A stretch of DNA of 64,000 nt, taken from assembly GCF_004331485.1 (NCBI RefSeq), contig NZ_SJKD01000008.1, forward strand, positions 310,001-374,000. Direction: 5' to 3'. This DNA is from Kribbella capetownensis (GTDB taxonomy: Bacteria; Actinomycetota; Actinomycetes; Propionibacteriales; Kribbellaceae). Below, in pieces: positions 34,359-42,734 of this stretch. How positions within the stretch are numbered: position 1 is the first letter of the stretch; every line of letters starts with the position of its first letter. The notes beneath the pieces are model-generated. The model saw only the letters and a list, made by a program, of their open reading frames with translations. It had not been told where the DNA came from and did not search any database. A program made the translations under genes and the position numbers.

Positions 34359-34870
34359 GACCAGAGTTCGAACGGCTCGTCGATCTCGTCCCCGGCCAGG
34401 AACGACGTCAGCAGCCCCGGCAGGTTGCCCGGGTAGAACACGTCCTGACTCGCCACCACGTCGGCGATGGGCCACCAGCGGAAGCCGAAGTAGTCCTCTT
34501 TCTCGTAGTCGAACCGCTCGGTCTCGTCGACGTCCGGTCCCGGCCCGTCGAGCCTCACCTCGCACACCACCTCGTGCTGGAGGTGCCGTACGTCGCGATG
34601 GCGGAACGACGCCGTACGTCGCCAGGTCGGCGTACTCACCTGGTCGGGGGTCGCCTTGATCCCGGTCTCCTCGCGCAGCTCGCGGAGCGCGGCGTCCAGC
34701 GGGGTCTCGCCCTCGTCGATGCCGCCGCCGGGCAGCTCCCACCACTCGCCCAGCTCGGGCGCGGTCACCTCACGCGTGTGGAAGAGCAGGATGCGGTCCT
34801 TGCTGTCACGAACGACGAGACGGACGGCGTCGCGCTCGAGGATCGGCAGATCGTTCGGCAGTTCGGTGAT
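34355..34870 (-). CDS. NUDIX hydrolase, apparent non-standard start
   Basis: NUDIX box GIDEGETPLDAALRELREETGI is complete. The first ATG/GTG/TTG in frame is GTG 34768, but that would cut off a clear first beta strand (LPILERDAVRLVVRDSKDR, ILLFHTREV). The frame is open back to the TauE stop and holds no ATG, GTG or TTG there. GGAGG lies 6 bases before ATC 34870, giving (M)TELPNDLP, a natural N-terminus. I therefore propose an ATC start (171 residues). CTG 34861 is the other option; GTG 34768 is the conservative one. Substrate unknown. Confidence 0.75.
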   Translation of the reverse strand: MTELPNDLPILERDAVRLVVRDSKDRILLFHTREVTAPELGEWWELPGGGIDEGETPLDAALRELREETGIKATPDQVSTPTWRRTASFRHRDVRHLQHEVVCEVRLDGPGPDVDETERFDYEKEDYFGFRWWPIADVVASQDVFYPGNLPGLLTSFLAGDEIDEPFELWS

Positions 34871-34885
34871 TGGGCACCTCCGTTG

Positions 34886-35650
34886 TCAGCGCAGCATCAG
34901 GACCGCGGCAGTGATTCCGGCCAGCACGATCAAAGCACGCAGCAGTCCGCTCGGGAGGCGGCGGCCGATGTGTGAGCCGACGTACCCACCGACAACAGAG
35001 CCTGCGGCCAGGAGGGCGGCGGCGGTCAGGTTGAGGTCGGCGACGAAGACGAAGATCACGCTGGCAACAAGGTTCGCGGCCAGCAGGGCCAGGGTCTTGA
35101 GGGCATTGACGATCCGCAGTTCCAGGTCGAGGCCCAGGCCGAGCACCGCCATCATCATCACGCCGGCGCCGGCACCGAAGTACCCGCCGTACACGCCGGT
35201 CAGCGCGGCGAAGAAGGTGGTCGCCGGCGACATCCTCGTCCGCTCCCCGGCCGGCTGCTCGTGCCGCGATCGCAGCCAGGTCGAGATCCACGGCTGTACG
35301 CCGACGATCAAGCAGGTGAAGAGGATCAGCCACGGCGCCGCCGCTGCGAACACCTCCGCCGGCAACGCCAGCAGCAGCGCGGCACCCCCGATCGCCCCGA
35401 TCGCGCAGGTCAGGACGACGGCGATCGTGTGCGGTCGCGGCACCTCGCGGAGCTCGCGGCGATAGCCGAACGATCCGCTCAGCGCACCCGGCAGCAGTCC
35501 GACCGTGTTCGACGCGTTGGCGACAACCGGCGGGATCCCGAGCGCGATCAGGACCGGGAAGCTAATCAGGGAAGCGACTCCGACCGTCGAGGTGAGCACC
35601 CCCGCCCCGAGTCCCGCGGCCACCACCGCCAGGTGCTCTGGGCCGGTCAC
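34886..35650 (-). CDS. TauE/SafE-family membrane exporter
   Basis: 254 residues, about eight membrane helices in two halves, each with the family glycine-rich motif: LVGAGVLTSTVGV-like segment at the start (GLGAGVLTSTVGVASLISFP) and GVYGGYFGAGAGVMMM later. Family members export sulfite, sulfoacetate or other anions; no sulfur gene lies beside it, so the substrate is open. GTG 35650 taken as start; further upstream the frame is not hydrophobic. The NUDIX gene follows within 15 bases. Confidence 0.88.
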   Translation of the reverse strand: MTGPEHLAVVAAGLGAGVLTSTVGVASLISFPVLIALGIPPVVANASNTVGLLPGALSGSFGYRRELREVPRPHTIAVVLTCAIGAIGGAALLLALPAEVFAAAAPWLILFTCLIVGVQPWISTWLRSRHEQPAGERTRMSPATTFFAALTGVYGGYFGAGAGVMMMAVLGLGLDLELRIVNALKTLALLAANLVASVIFVFVADLNLTAAALLAAGSVVGGYVGSHIGRRLPSGLLRALIVLAGITAAVLMLR

Positions 35651-35826
35651 GCGCTCACCGTCATCTCGTCCATCACCCGCCAGCCAACCACGATCGCGAC
35701 CAACAACCCGGCAAAATCTCACCGCGAGCGGCATCCGAGACGAGCATCACGCGGTCCGCCGGCGCCCGATCAGCCGATGAGACAATCGATTGCTGGGTGC
35801 TCCTGTCGCAAGGCAGACTGCGGTGG

Positions 35827-36191
35827 GTGAACGTTCCGCTACGGATCGAGCTGCTGGGGCCGCTGCAGATCCCGTGGCAAGGACGGCTCAGCCTGGGTGA
35901 CAGCTTGCTGGCGAACGGCGACCTGGACGAGGGTGCCGGCCTGTTCAACGAGGTCCTGCACGCCGCGATGGCCGACAAGCACCACCAGTACCTGATGCAC
36001 GGCTGGAAAGCCTGGCCGATCACGCGGCGGCGACCGGGGAGCCCGAGCGGAGCGCCGATGACCTGCGGCAGGCCCTCGCCATGGCCGGAGAGTTCCTGCC
36101 GGTCCACTCGGCCGGGCTTCGCGACCGACTCGCCGCGCTCGACGCGGCGGCGCAGCTCAGAGGTCGGCGGCGAAACGCTCGATCCGGCTGA
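35827..36191 (+). pseudogene. Remnant of a SARP/TPR regulator, internally deleted and frameshifted
   Basis: VNVPLRIELLGPLQIPWQG resembles the N-terminus of BTAD/SARP regulators. It runs straight into LGDSLLANGDLDEGAGLFNE, which looks like a C-terminal tetratricopeptide region, as if several hundred codons were lost. At 36001 the frame breaks: the homologous text goes on one base back as LESLADHAAATGEPERSADDL and LRDRLAALDAAAQLRG, ending at a TGA at 36189-36191. Restoring one C (HGLESLA) repairs it. The remnant's tail overlaps the opposing ATPase gene by 35 bases. Confidence 0.65.
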
Positions 36192-36657
36192 CGAGTTGCG
36201 CGAGCGGTTCGGTGCCGTCCAGCTCCAGGTCGGCTGTTGCTCGCAGCAACGGTTCTACCGAGTCCTTGAAATCGAGGCTGCGGGCGAGTTCCGCCGGATC
36301 CTTTCCGTACGCGTTCGTCGTCCGGTGGGTGAGCCGTTCGGCCATCAGTTCCGCTGGAATGCTGAGCAGGACGACACCGGTGAAGCGGTCGCGGAAGATA
36401 CCCATGTTCGCCGCACACCCACTGACGAACAGTACGCCGTCACTGTCGTCCGCCAGCAGCTTCCGGACCCGGTCCTCCCGCCACTGCCAGTCCTTGCCCG
36501 ACTGCGACGGAGTCGGTCCGGAACCGTCCGCGCTGTCGACCCATTCCGACCACTCCGGCGAATCGAGATCCACGGCGTGGTGACCCAGCTCGGCCAGGCG
36601 CGCCACGACGGTGGACTTCCCGACGCCGGACACTCCGGTCACCAAGATCCGCTTCAT
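36157..36657 (-). CDS. P-loop AAA/adenylate-kinase-like ATPase
   Basis: 166 residues. Walker A TGVSGVGKST at residues 7-16, HHAVDLDSPEW for the nucleotide or acceptor site, FVSGCAANMG as a Walker B-like strand and RLTHRTTNAYGKDPAEL as a lid-like segment. Small kinase or NTPase with unknown acceptor. ATG 36657 overlaps the stop of the upstream MFS gene (ATGA), so co-expressed with that transporter. Confidence 0.82.
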   Translation of the reverse strand: MKRILVTGVSGVGKSTVVARLAELGHHAVDLDSPEWSEWVDSADGSGPTPSQSGKDWQWREDRVRKLLADDSDGVLFVSGCAANMGIFRDRFTGVVLLSIPAELMAERLTHRTTNAYGKDPAELARSLDFKDSVEPLLRATADLELDGTEPLAQLVSRIERFAADL

Positions 36658-37889
36658 CGCGCCAGGCTAGTCCCCAGCCGAGCCAGTGGAGACAGGCTCA
36701 GGGCCAACGGCGAGAGGAACATGCCCGCGGTCGCGAGCAGAAGCGCGATCCGGATGCCGAAGGCGCCGGCCACGGCACCGCCCAGCAGCGCGCCTAGTGG
36801 CGTCAGGCCCATGCCGAGGAAGTTGATCGTGGCGACGACCCGGCCCTGGATCGGCAGCGGGGTGATGGCCTGGCGGATCGCCGTCACGGCGACATCGACG
36901 GTCTGACTGAAGACGCCGTACAGGACGTTGATCGCGATCAGGGCGGCGACGGTCGCCGGTCCGGAGCCGTGCAGACCGGAGGTGCACAGCATGACGACAT
37001 CGGAGATGAGGGCGGCGAACACCACGACCCGGCCGTAGCCGAACCACCTGGGCAGCCATCCGGACAGGAGTGAGCCGATCAGGACGCCCGGTCCGAACGC
37101 GGCGAGAACCAGACCCACGACGGCACTCGGCAGCTCGAGGGTGCGCGCCAGGAAGAGCAGGTAGACGGTAGTCAGCGCCGTGAAGGAGAACTGGTAGATG
37201 CAGGTCGCAATCGCCACCGCCCGCAGCGAACCGTCGCGGATGACGATCCGAAGACCTTCCCTGATCTGCCGGCCGAGACGAACTCGATCGGCCGAGGGTG
37301 TGCTCGTCAGACCACGGATGCGTCCGATCGACAGGCTGGAGACCACGAAGAAGGCGGCGCTGGCCAGCACGGCGATCGGGGCGGTGAGCAACGAGGCCAG
37401 CCCACCGCCGAGGGCCGGTCCGCAGATCTGCGCGGCCGATCGGGTGGTCTCCAGCATGCTGTTGCCCTGAGCAAGCTGATCGCGGTCGACCAGCCGCGGG
37501 AACGACGCCTGTAACGCCACGTCGAAGCAGACCGTGAACACGCCGACGGCGAACGCCACGACGTACAGGAACGGCATCCCCAGCATCCAGCCGAGCGGGA
37601 CCGCCGCGAGGGCGAGCGCGCGGCCGAGGTCGGCGTACACCATCACGGCGCGGGATCGCCAGCGGTCGACCAGGACGCCGACGAACAGCGAGATCAGCAG
37701 GATCGGCACCTGTTGCACGGCCCGGAGCGCGCCGAGATGCGCGGCGCTCGCCCCGAGCGAGGTCACCGCCACCAGCGGCAGCGTCACCTGACTGGCGAAG
37801 GCGCCGAACTGTGAGGCGGACTGGCCGAGCCAGAGCCGGAGGAAGTCACGATCGGCCCACAGCGTGGGCGCACGGAAAGACAGCGGCAC
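36654..37889 (-). CDS. MFS transporter, MFS_3 (enterobactin exporter-like)
   Basis: 411 residues, twelve membrane helices. DRDFLRLWLGQSASQFGAFASQVTLPL at the start and VDRWRSRAVMVYADLGRAL (motif A) fit the MFS_3 group of exporters such as EntS and macrolide pumps. GTG 37889 chosen because the frame above it is Cys-rich and non-conserved. Upstream, GACACCCGGG occurs twice with a 16-base period (37907, 37923), a possible regulator site. Confidence 0.88.
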   Translation of the reverse strand: MPLSFRAPTLWADRDFLRLWLGQSASQFGAFASQVTLPLVAVTSLGASAAHLGALRAVQQVPILLISLFVGVLVDRWRSRAVMVYADLGRALALAAVPLGWMLGMPFLYVVAFAVGVFTVCFDVALQASFPRLVDRDQLAQGNSMLETTRSAAQICGPALGGGLASLLTAPIAVLASAAFFVVSSLSIGRIRGLTSTPSADRVRLGRQIREGLRIVIRDGSLRAVAIATCIYQFSFTALTTVYLLFLARTLELPSAVVGLVLAAFGPGVLIGSLLSGWLPRWFGYGRVVVFAALISDVVMLCTSGLHGSGPATVAALIAINVLYGVFSQTVDVAVTAIRQAITPLPIQGRVVATINFLGMGLTPLGALLGGAVAGAFGIRIALLLATAGMFLSPLALSLSPLARLGTSLAR

Positions 37890-38065
37890 GAGAAGGAGTC
37901 CCTTGAGACACCCGGGTACGGCGACACCCGGGCAGGCGAAGGCTCGCTGTGCCGCTCGGTGGAAGCAGCACGCGATGACGGCTGAGGTCAACGCGTGCGA
38001 GATCTGCCGACCATGTCCCAACTCCTCGAGGTCGCGCCGAGCCTACCCCGAGCCCGCCGCGCAGG

Positions 38066-39583
38066 TCAGCGGATTTTTACCGCCACGGCCGCACTCTTGC
38101 TCAGGTTGCGGCCGTCGCCGACCTCGACGTGGTAGCTGACGGTCTGGCCGCTGCGCACCGCGGTGTCGGTGAAGGTCTGCACGGTCGGCTGGGTCCAGGA
38201 GTACGAGCTGCGCGACCAGCTGGCGACCTTCGTCGTGCCGCGGTACAGGACGTAGCTCAGCGCGATGTTGTCTGCATCGACCACTGTCGTGAAGCTGACG
38301 GAACTCTGGTTGGCTCGGGTGCTGGCGACCTTCGGCGCCGCGGGCACGGCCGGCTTGGCACCGCCGGGTGCGTTGTCGAACCGCGTGAGGCCCTGCTGCG
38401 GCTTGCCGTTCACCGTGGTGAAGTCACCGCCGACCCACAGGTCGTTGCCGCCGGACGCGAAGGCCAGCGGTCCGACCAGGGTCTCGCCGCCCGCGTCGGT
38501 GTTCGGGTACCAGGGGCCGAGCTTGCCGTTGATCACGCTCTCCACCAGCAGGTGGTGCATGCCGGTCTTGTCCGGGAAGCCACCGTCCTTGCTGCAGTCG
38601 TGCGCGTGCGAGCCCTTGTAGAGCCAGTTGCCGATGACCTTGATCGCCTCGGTCGCACCCAGGCACTGGCTCTGCCACAGCAGCTTGCCGGTCGTCTCGT
38701 CGGCAGCCAGGACGCCGTCGTAGCAGCCGATCCCGCTGCCGGCGTTGGCGACGAAGACTCGGCCATCGGCCGTGTCGATGTCCCTGACCCGGCTCATGCA
38801 GTCCGGCGACGGTTCGGGGATGGCATCCGCGGCGGGCATGTCGAAGACGGCACCGGTCGTCGGGTTCACCATCGCCAGGGCCCAGTGGTGATCGCCGTTC
38901 AGCTCGCTGAAGCCACCGCCCACGAAGATGCGGGTGCCGTCGTCGGACGACTTGAGCGCGTACACGTCGTTGTCCGCGTCCGGATCCCACGGCAGCAGCG
39001 CGCCGGTGCTCAGCGCGACCGCTGCCACCCGGTTGCGCACCGCTTTGTCGACCCGCTGGAACGAGCCACCCAGGTAGACGGAGGTGCCCTGGATCGCCAG
39101 CGCCGCGACCCGGTAGCTCACCGCCGGATCCCAGCCGGCCACCAGCTTGCCGGTGGCAACGCTGAACATCGCGATGTGCTGTCTGGCCACGCCGTCGACG
39201 GTGGTGAAGTCACCGCCGACCACGACCCACTTGCCATCCAGGGAGCTGGCGATGCTCCAGACCGCGCCGTTGAGCTTCGGCGCGAAGACGGTCGGCGTAC
39301 CGGTGGTCCGATCGAAGGCGGCCAGGTAGGTGCGGGCCGCTTCCCCCTGCCCTTCCACCTTGCCGGGCTGCCGGATCCGGGTGAACAGACCCCCGGCGTA
39401 CACCGTGTCACCCGCAACGGCGAGCGCGTTCACGCTGTCGTTGGTCTGCCACGTCACCTTCCCGACCGCGGACACGGCCGACCCGAACCCCGACATCGCC
39501 GCCGCAACCGGCGGCCCCGACGGAACCAGTGCCGCGGCGACCACAGCCGCACCCGCGACAACTGCCAGAACTGCCTTCTTCAT
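38066..39583 (-). CDS. Secreted beta-propeller protein with C-terminal FN3-like domain
   Basis: 505 residues. Signal peptide MKKAVLAVVAGAAVVAAALVP, then repeats of the delta-60 type with a GG(D/S/L)F core: YAGGLFTRI, VVGGDFTTVDG, YLGGSFQRVD, FVGGGFSELNG, WVGGDFTTVNG. Five visible GGxF blades suggest a propeller. The last 90 residues (SYVLYRGTTKVAS, TFTDTAVRSGQTVSYHVE) look like fibronectin type III. Function unknown; extracellular binding or adhesion is plausible. The paired CYDG/SQCLG/HDCSK cysteines may form disulfides. Confidence 0.82.
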   Translation of the reverse strand: MKKAVLAVVAGAAVVAAALVPSGPPVAAAMSGFGSAVSAVGKVTWQTNDSVNALAVAGDTVYAGGLFTRIRQPGKVEGQGEAARTYLAAFDRTTGTPTVFAPKLNGAVWSIASSLDGKWVVVGGDFTTVDGVARQHIAMFSVATGKLVAGWDPAVSYRVAALAIQGTSVYLGGSFQRVDKAVRNRVAAVALSTGALLPWDPDADNDVYALKSSDDGTRIFVGGGFSELNGDHHWALAMVNPTTGAVFDMPAADAIPEPSPDCMSRVRDIDTADGRVFVANAGSGIGCYDGVLAADETTGKLLWQSQCLGATEAIKVIGNWLYKGSHAHDCSKDGGFPDKTGMHHLLVESVINGKLGPWYPNTDAGGETLVGPLAFASGGNDLWVGGDFTTVNGKPQQGLTRFDNAPGGAKPAVPAAPKVASTRANQSSVSFTTVVDADNIALSYVLYRGTTKVASWSRSSYSWTQPTVQTFTDTAVRSGQTVSYHVEVGDGRNLSKSAAVAVKIR

Positions 39584-39706
39584 CGACGCCCTCAGCCCCC
39601 TGAAACCGGCGAGCCTCTCCGGGCCCGTGACTTTCTGCCACGACACGATAACTGTCAGCTCAGGCCACCCTGACAGCGCCTCCGCCGAACGGCGGCTTGC
39701 GCGTGG

Positions 39707-39747
39707 ATAGTTAGTTGGCTAAGTTTTGTGATTAGCCGACTAACTAT
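39707..39747. promoter_or_regulatory. Double palindromic operator of the SDR gene
   Basis: ATAGTTAGTTGGCTAA (39707-39722) and TTAGCCGACTAACTAT (39732-39747) are inverted repeats with one mismatch across 9 bases. Each half also contains TTAG-N4-CTAA, and the two such sites are 21 bases apart. Ends 18 bases before the SDR start. Confidence 0.7.
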
Positions 39748-39764
39748 TGCAGGAGGAGCGGGTC

Positions 39765-40544
39765 ATGGAACTGGGGCTGAACGACGCGGCGGTGTTGGTG
39801 ACCGGTGGGTCTTCGGGGATCGGGCGGGCGACCGCGGTGGCGTACGGGCGGGAGGGGGCGCGGGTTGCGATCACCTACAACTCGCGGAAGGACGCTGCGG
39901 AAGGGGTCGCGGAGGAGATCGAGGCGGCCGGCGGTACGGCGTACGTCGTACCGATGGATCTGAGCGAGCCGGAGACGATCGCGGCTGCAGTCGAGGCGAC
40001 GGTCGGGCAGTGGGGTGGGCTGGATGCGGTCGTGGGGAACGCAGTCGACTGGGGCAGCGCGGGGTTTCACGATCGGCCGACGAAGGTCGAGGATGCCAAG
40101 CCCGACTGGTGGATCCCGGTCATGCGGGCGAATCTCGAGGGGAACTTCCACCTCGTGCAGCAGGTCGCACCGGCCTTGCGCCGGTCGGAGCACGGGCGGC
40201 TGGTGCTGATCTCCACGGACCTGGCCGAGCGGGGTATGGCCGGCGCCTGGCCGTACAGCGCCGCGAAGGCAGGGCTGCACGGACTGGTCGCGAGCCTGCA
40301 GCACGATCTCGGTCAGGACGGTGTCCTGGTCAACGTCGTGATGCCCGGCATCACCTTGGAGAACGGCCGGCACCGGGCCCTGCCGAAGCCCGCGGTGGAT
40401 CAGTTCGCCAGCAGGTTCAGCGCCCGGCGGCTGCCCGAGACCACTGACCTGGCCGACGCGATCGTGTTCCTCACGTCGCCGCGGACCCGGGCGATCCAGG
40501 GCGAGATCCTGCGTGTCACGGGCGGTTCGCTGCTGCCGGAGTAG
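39765..40544 (+). CDS. Short-chain dehydrogenase/reductase
   Basis: 259 residues. NAD(P) motif TGGSSGIGRA near residue 14, acidic or Arg position NSRKD suggests NADPH, catalytic Ser in LVLISTD and YSAAK (Tyr and Lys). The usual NNAG is replaced by VGNAVDWG, so the Asn is kept but the glycine context is not. ATG 39765 follows AGGAGGAG. C-terminus ILRVTGGSLLPE is typical of FabG-like forms. Substrate unknown; no regulator gene adjacent despite the strong operator. Confidence 0.9.
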   Translation: MELGLNDAAVLVTGGSSGIGRATAVAYGREGARVAITYNSRKDAAEGVAEEIEAAGGTAYVVPMDLSEPETIAAAVEATVGQWGGLDAVVGNAVDWGSAGFHDRPTKVEDAKPDWWIPVMRANLEGNFHLVQQVAPALRRSEHGRLVLISTDLAERGMAGAWPYSAAKAGLHGLVASLQHDLGQDGVLVNVVMPGITLENGRHRALPKPAVDQFASRFSARRLPETTDLADAIVFLTSPRTRAIQGEILRVTGGSLLPE

Positions 40545-40626
40545 CGCGGCGCGGCGCGCGCTGGGCACCGAGCGGCGTTCACGCTTGTACCGTGGCCTCA
40601 GGGACACCTGGAAAAGGAGCGTCGCG

Positions 40627-41205
40627 ATGGCCCGGGCACTGATCGTGGTGGATGTGCAGAACGACTTCTGCGAGGGCGGGAGCCTGGCCGTGAGCGGTGG
40701 AGCCGATGTCGCGTTCCGGATCGGCGAACTGCTGCACAAGTGGCACGAGGCCGAGCCGAGGGACCGTCAGTACGCATACGTCGTGGCCACCCGGGACCAC
40801 CACATCGACCCGGGCGACCACTTCTCCGACGACCCCGACTTCGTCCACTCCTGGCCGCGGCACTGTGTGGCCGGCACCGATGGCGTGAGCTTCCATCCGA
40901 ACCTCGACCCCCAGCCGTTCGACGCGATCTTCGACAAGGGCGAGTACGCGGCCGCCTACTCGGGCTTCGAGGGGAAGTCCCACGAGGGCGGCCACGCACT
41001 CGCCGACTGGCTTCGGACCAAGGGCGTGACCGACGTCGACGTCTGCGGGATCGCGACCGACTACTGCGTCCGGGCGACCGCGCTCGACGCCCGCAAAGAG
41101 GGCTTCGGTACGACGGTTCTCACCACCCTGACCGCGGGCGTGGCGCCGGGTAGCACGCAGCAGGCCTTGACCGATCTCCGCACCGCCGGCGTCAACGTCA
41201 CCTGA
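40627..41205 (+). CDS. pncA: Nicotinamidase/isochorismatase family
   Basis: 192 residues. Hydrolyses nicotinamide to nicotinate. IVVDVQNDFCEGGSLAV gives the catalytic Asp; metal ligands in ATRDHHIDPGDHF; Lys in FDKGEY; catalytic Cys147 in GIATDYCVRATA. These match nicotinamidases rather than isochorismatases. Feeds PncB, encoded at 21119-22453. AAAAGGAG precedes ATG 40627. Tail overlaps the convergent AbgT gene by 8 bases. Confidence 0.93.
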   Translation: MARALIVVDVQNDFCEGGSLAVSGGADVAFRIGELLHKWHEAEPRDRQYAYVVATRDHHIDPGDHFSDDPDFVHSWPRHCVAGTDGVSFHPNLDPQPFDAIFDKGEYAAAYSGFEGKSHEGGHALADWLRTKGVTDVDVCGIATDYCVRATALDARKEGFGTTVLTTLTAGVAPGSTQQALTDLRTAGVNVT

Positions 41206-42733
41206 CCGGGGCCCCCGGACCGAGCGGGATCCCGAGCGCCCACCAGGCCAGGAACAGCAGGGTCCAGGCGACCGTCATCGCGATCGCCAGCGGCACCGTG
41301 TACGACGCCAGCGTGCCGACGCCGGCGTCCTTGCGGTACCGCTGCAGGAACCCGAGCGCCATCACGAAGTACGGGCTCATCGGTGTGATCGCGGTCGATC
41401 CCGAGTCGGCGATCCGGAACAGCGCCTGCGTGGTCTCGGCCGGCACACTCAGCAGCAGCATCATCGGCACCAGGATCGGCGCGGTCAGCGACCACATCGC
41501 CGATCCGCTCGTCACCAGCACGTTGATCACCGTCAGCAGCACCAGGATGCCGAGGAAGATCACCACCTTCGGTGCGCCGAGATCACCGAGCACCCGCGCC
41601 GACTCCGCGGACAGCAGATCGCCGATGTTGCTCCAGTCGAAGTACGCCAGGAACTGCGCGATCGCGAAGAACAGCACCAGTACCGGCGCCATCTGTTTGA
41701 TGCCCTCGGCCATCAGTTTCGGTACGTCGGCCGCCCGCTCGATCGCCTTCACCGTCACGCCGTACGTGATGCCGACGATGCCGAACAGCACGGCGACGAC
41801 CATCGCGATCCCGTCCAGGAACGGCGACTCGACGATGCTTCCGTTCTCACCTCGGAGTGGTGAGTCGTGCGGCACCAGTACGGCGACGATCGCGACGGCC
41901 GCGAGCAGGAAGACGATCCCGGCCCGGCGCAGACCGGTGCGTTCGGCAACGGACACCTTGAGCTGGTCCGGATCGTCACCAGGCGCATCCGGGTCGGCCT
42001 CGAGATCGGTCCGCTTGCTCAGTACCAGCCGGGTGACCAGCGTGATCACCAACGCCAGCAGGACGGAGGATGCGATGTTGAAGAACCAGTTCGACAGCGG
42101 CGAAATGTAGGCGTTCGGGTCCACTGTCTTTGCCGCCGCCGTGGTGATGCCGGCGAAGATCGCGTCGTTCGGGGTGGGGATCGGGCTGGCGTCGTACCCG
42201 GAGGCGATCGCGGTGTACGCCACCACGATGCCGAGGATCGGCGACCGGCCGACCGCGCGGAACGCGAGTCCGCCGAGCGGCACCAGGATGATGTACGCCG
42301 CGGCCGACGCCACGTGCGCCATCGTGCCGGCGAACGCCACCGCGAACACCACCATCGACTGCGGCACCCGGGACACGCTGACCCGCATCAGCGCCTGCAG
42401 GAACCCGGTCCGCTCGGCCAGCGCGACGCCCATGATCACTACCACGATGGTCGCCATCGGCGGGAACTCGGCGAAGTTCGAGATCGCCGTCGACACCGCC
42501 ATCTGCAGGCCGTCGCCGGACAGCAGGTTCTGCACCGCAACGGTCTTGCCGTCCTTCGGCGACACCACCGAGATGTCGAACCCGGCCAGGATCGCGCTCA
42601 CCACCGCGAGGATCCCGGACAGGATCCAGAACAACCAGAACGGATGCGGCAGCGCGTTCCCGGCCCGCTCGATCACCGCCATCGCCCGGACCAGGCGTGG
42701 CAACTGCTCCCTTGTGTCGGTCGTCGTACTCAT
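41198..42733 (-). CDS. AbgT-family transporter
   Basis: 511 residues, about 12 membrane segments. The family carries p-aminobenzoyl-glutamate or exports sulfonamides. Hallmarks: HPFWLFWILSGILAVVSA, TIVVVIMGVALAERTGF, SGYDASPIPTPNDAIF, LVTSGSAMWSLTAPILVPM, SGSTAITPMSPYFVM. Starts one base after the esterase stop. Absence of abgAB hydrolases nearby leaves the cargo open. Confidence 0.92.
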   Translation of the reverse strand: MSTTTDTREQLPRLVRAMAVIERAGNALPHPFWLFWILSGILAVVSAILAGFDISVVSPKDGKTVAVQNLLSGDGLQMAVSTAISNFAEFPPMATIVVVIMGVALAERTGFLQALMRVSVSRVPQSMVVFAVAFAGTMAHVASAAAYIILVPLGGLAFRAVGRSPILGIVVAYTAIASGYDASPIPTPNDAIFAGITTAAAKTVDPNAYISPLSNWFFNIASSVLLALVITLVTRLVLSKRTDLEADPDAPGDDPDQLKVSVAERTGLRRAGIVFLLAAVAIVAVLVPHDSPLRGENGSIVESPFLDGIAMVVAVLFGIVGITYGVTVKAIERAADVPKLMAEGIKQMAPVLVLFFAIAQFLAYFDWSNIGDLLSAESARVLGDLGAPKVVIFLGILVLLTVINVLVTSGSAMWSLTAPILVPMMLLLSVPAETTQALFRIADSGSTAITPMSPYFVMALGFLQRYRKDAGVGTLASYTVPLAIAMTVAWTLLFLAWWALGIPLGPGAPVR

Positions 42734-42734
42734 G

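Noticed and set aside
35797..36906. Intact 369-residue plus-strand protein
   Set aside because: After 36001 the frame is the antisense of the ATPase gene; the homologous text continues in another frame, so it is a remnant.
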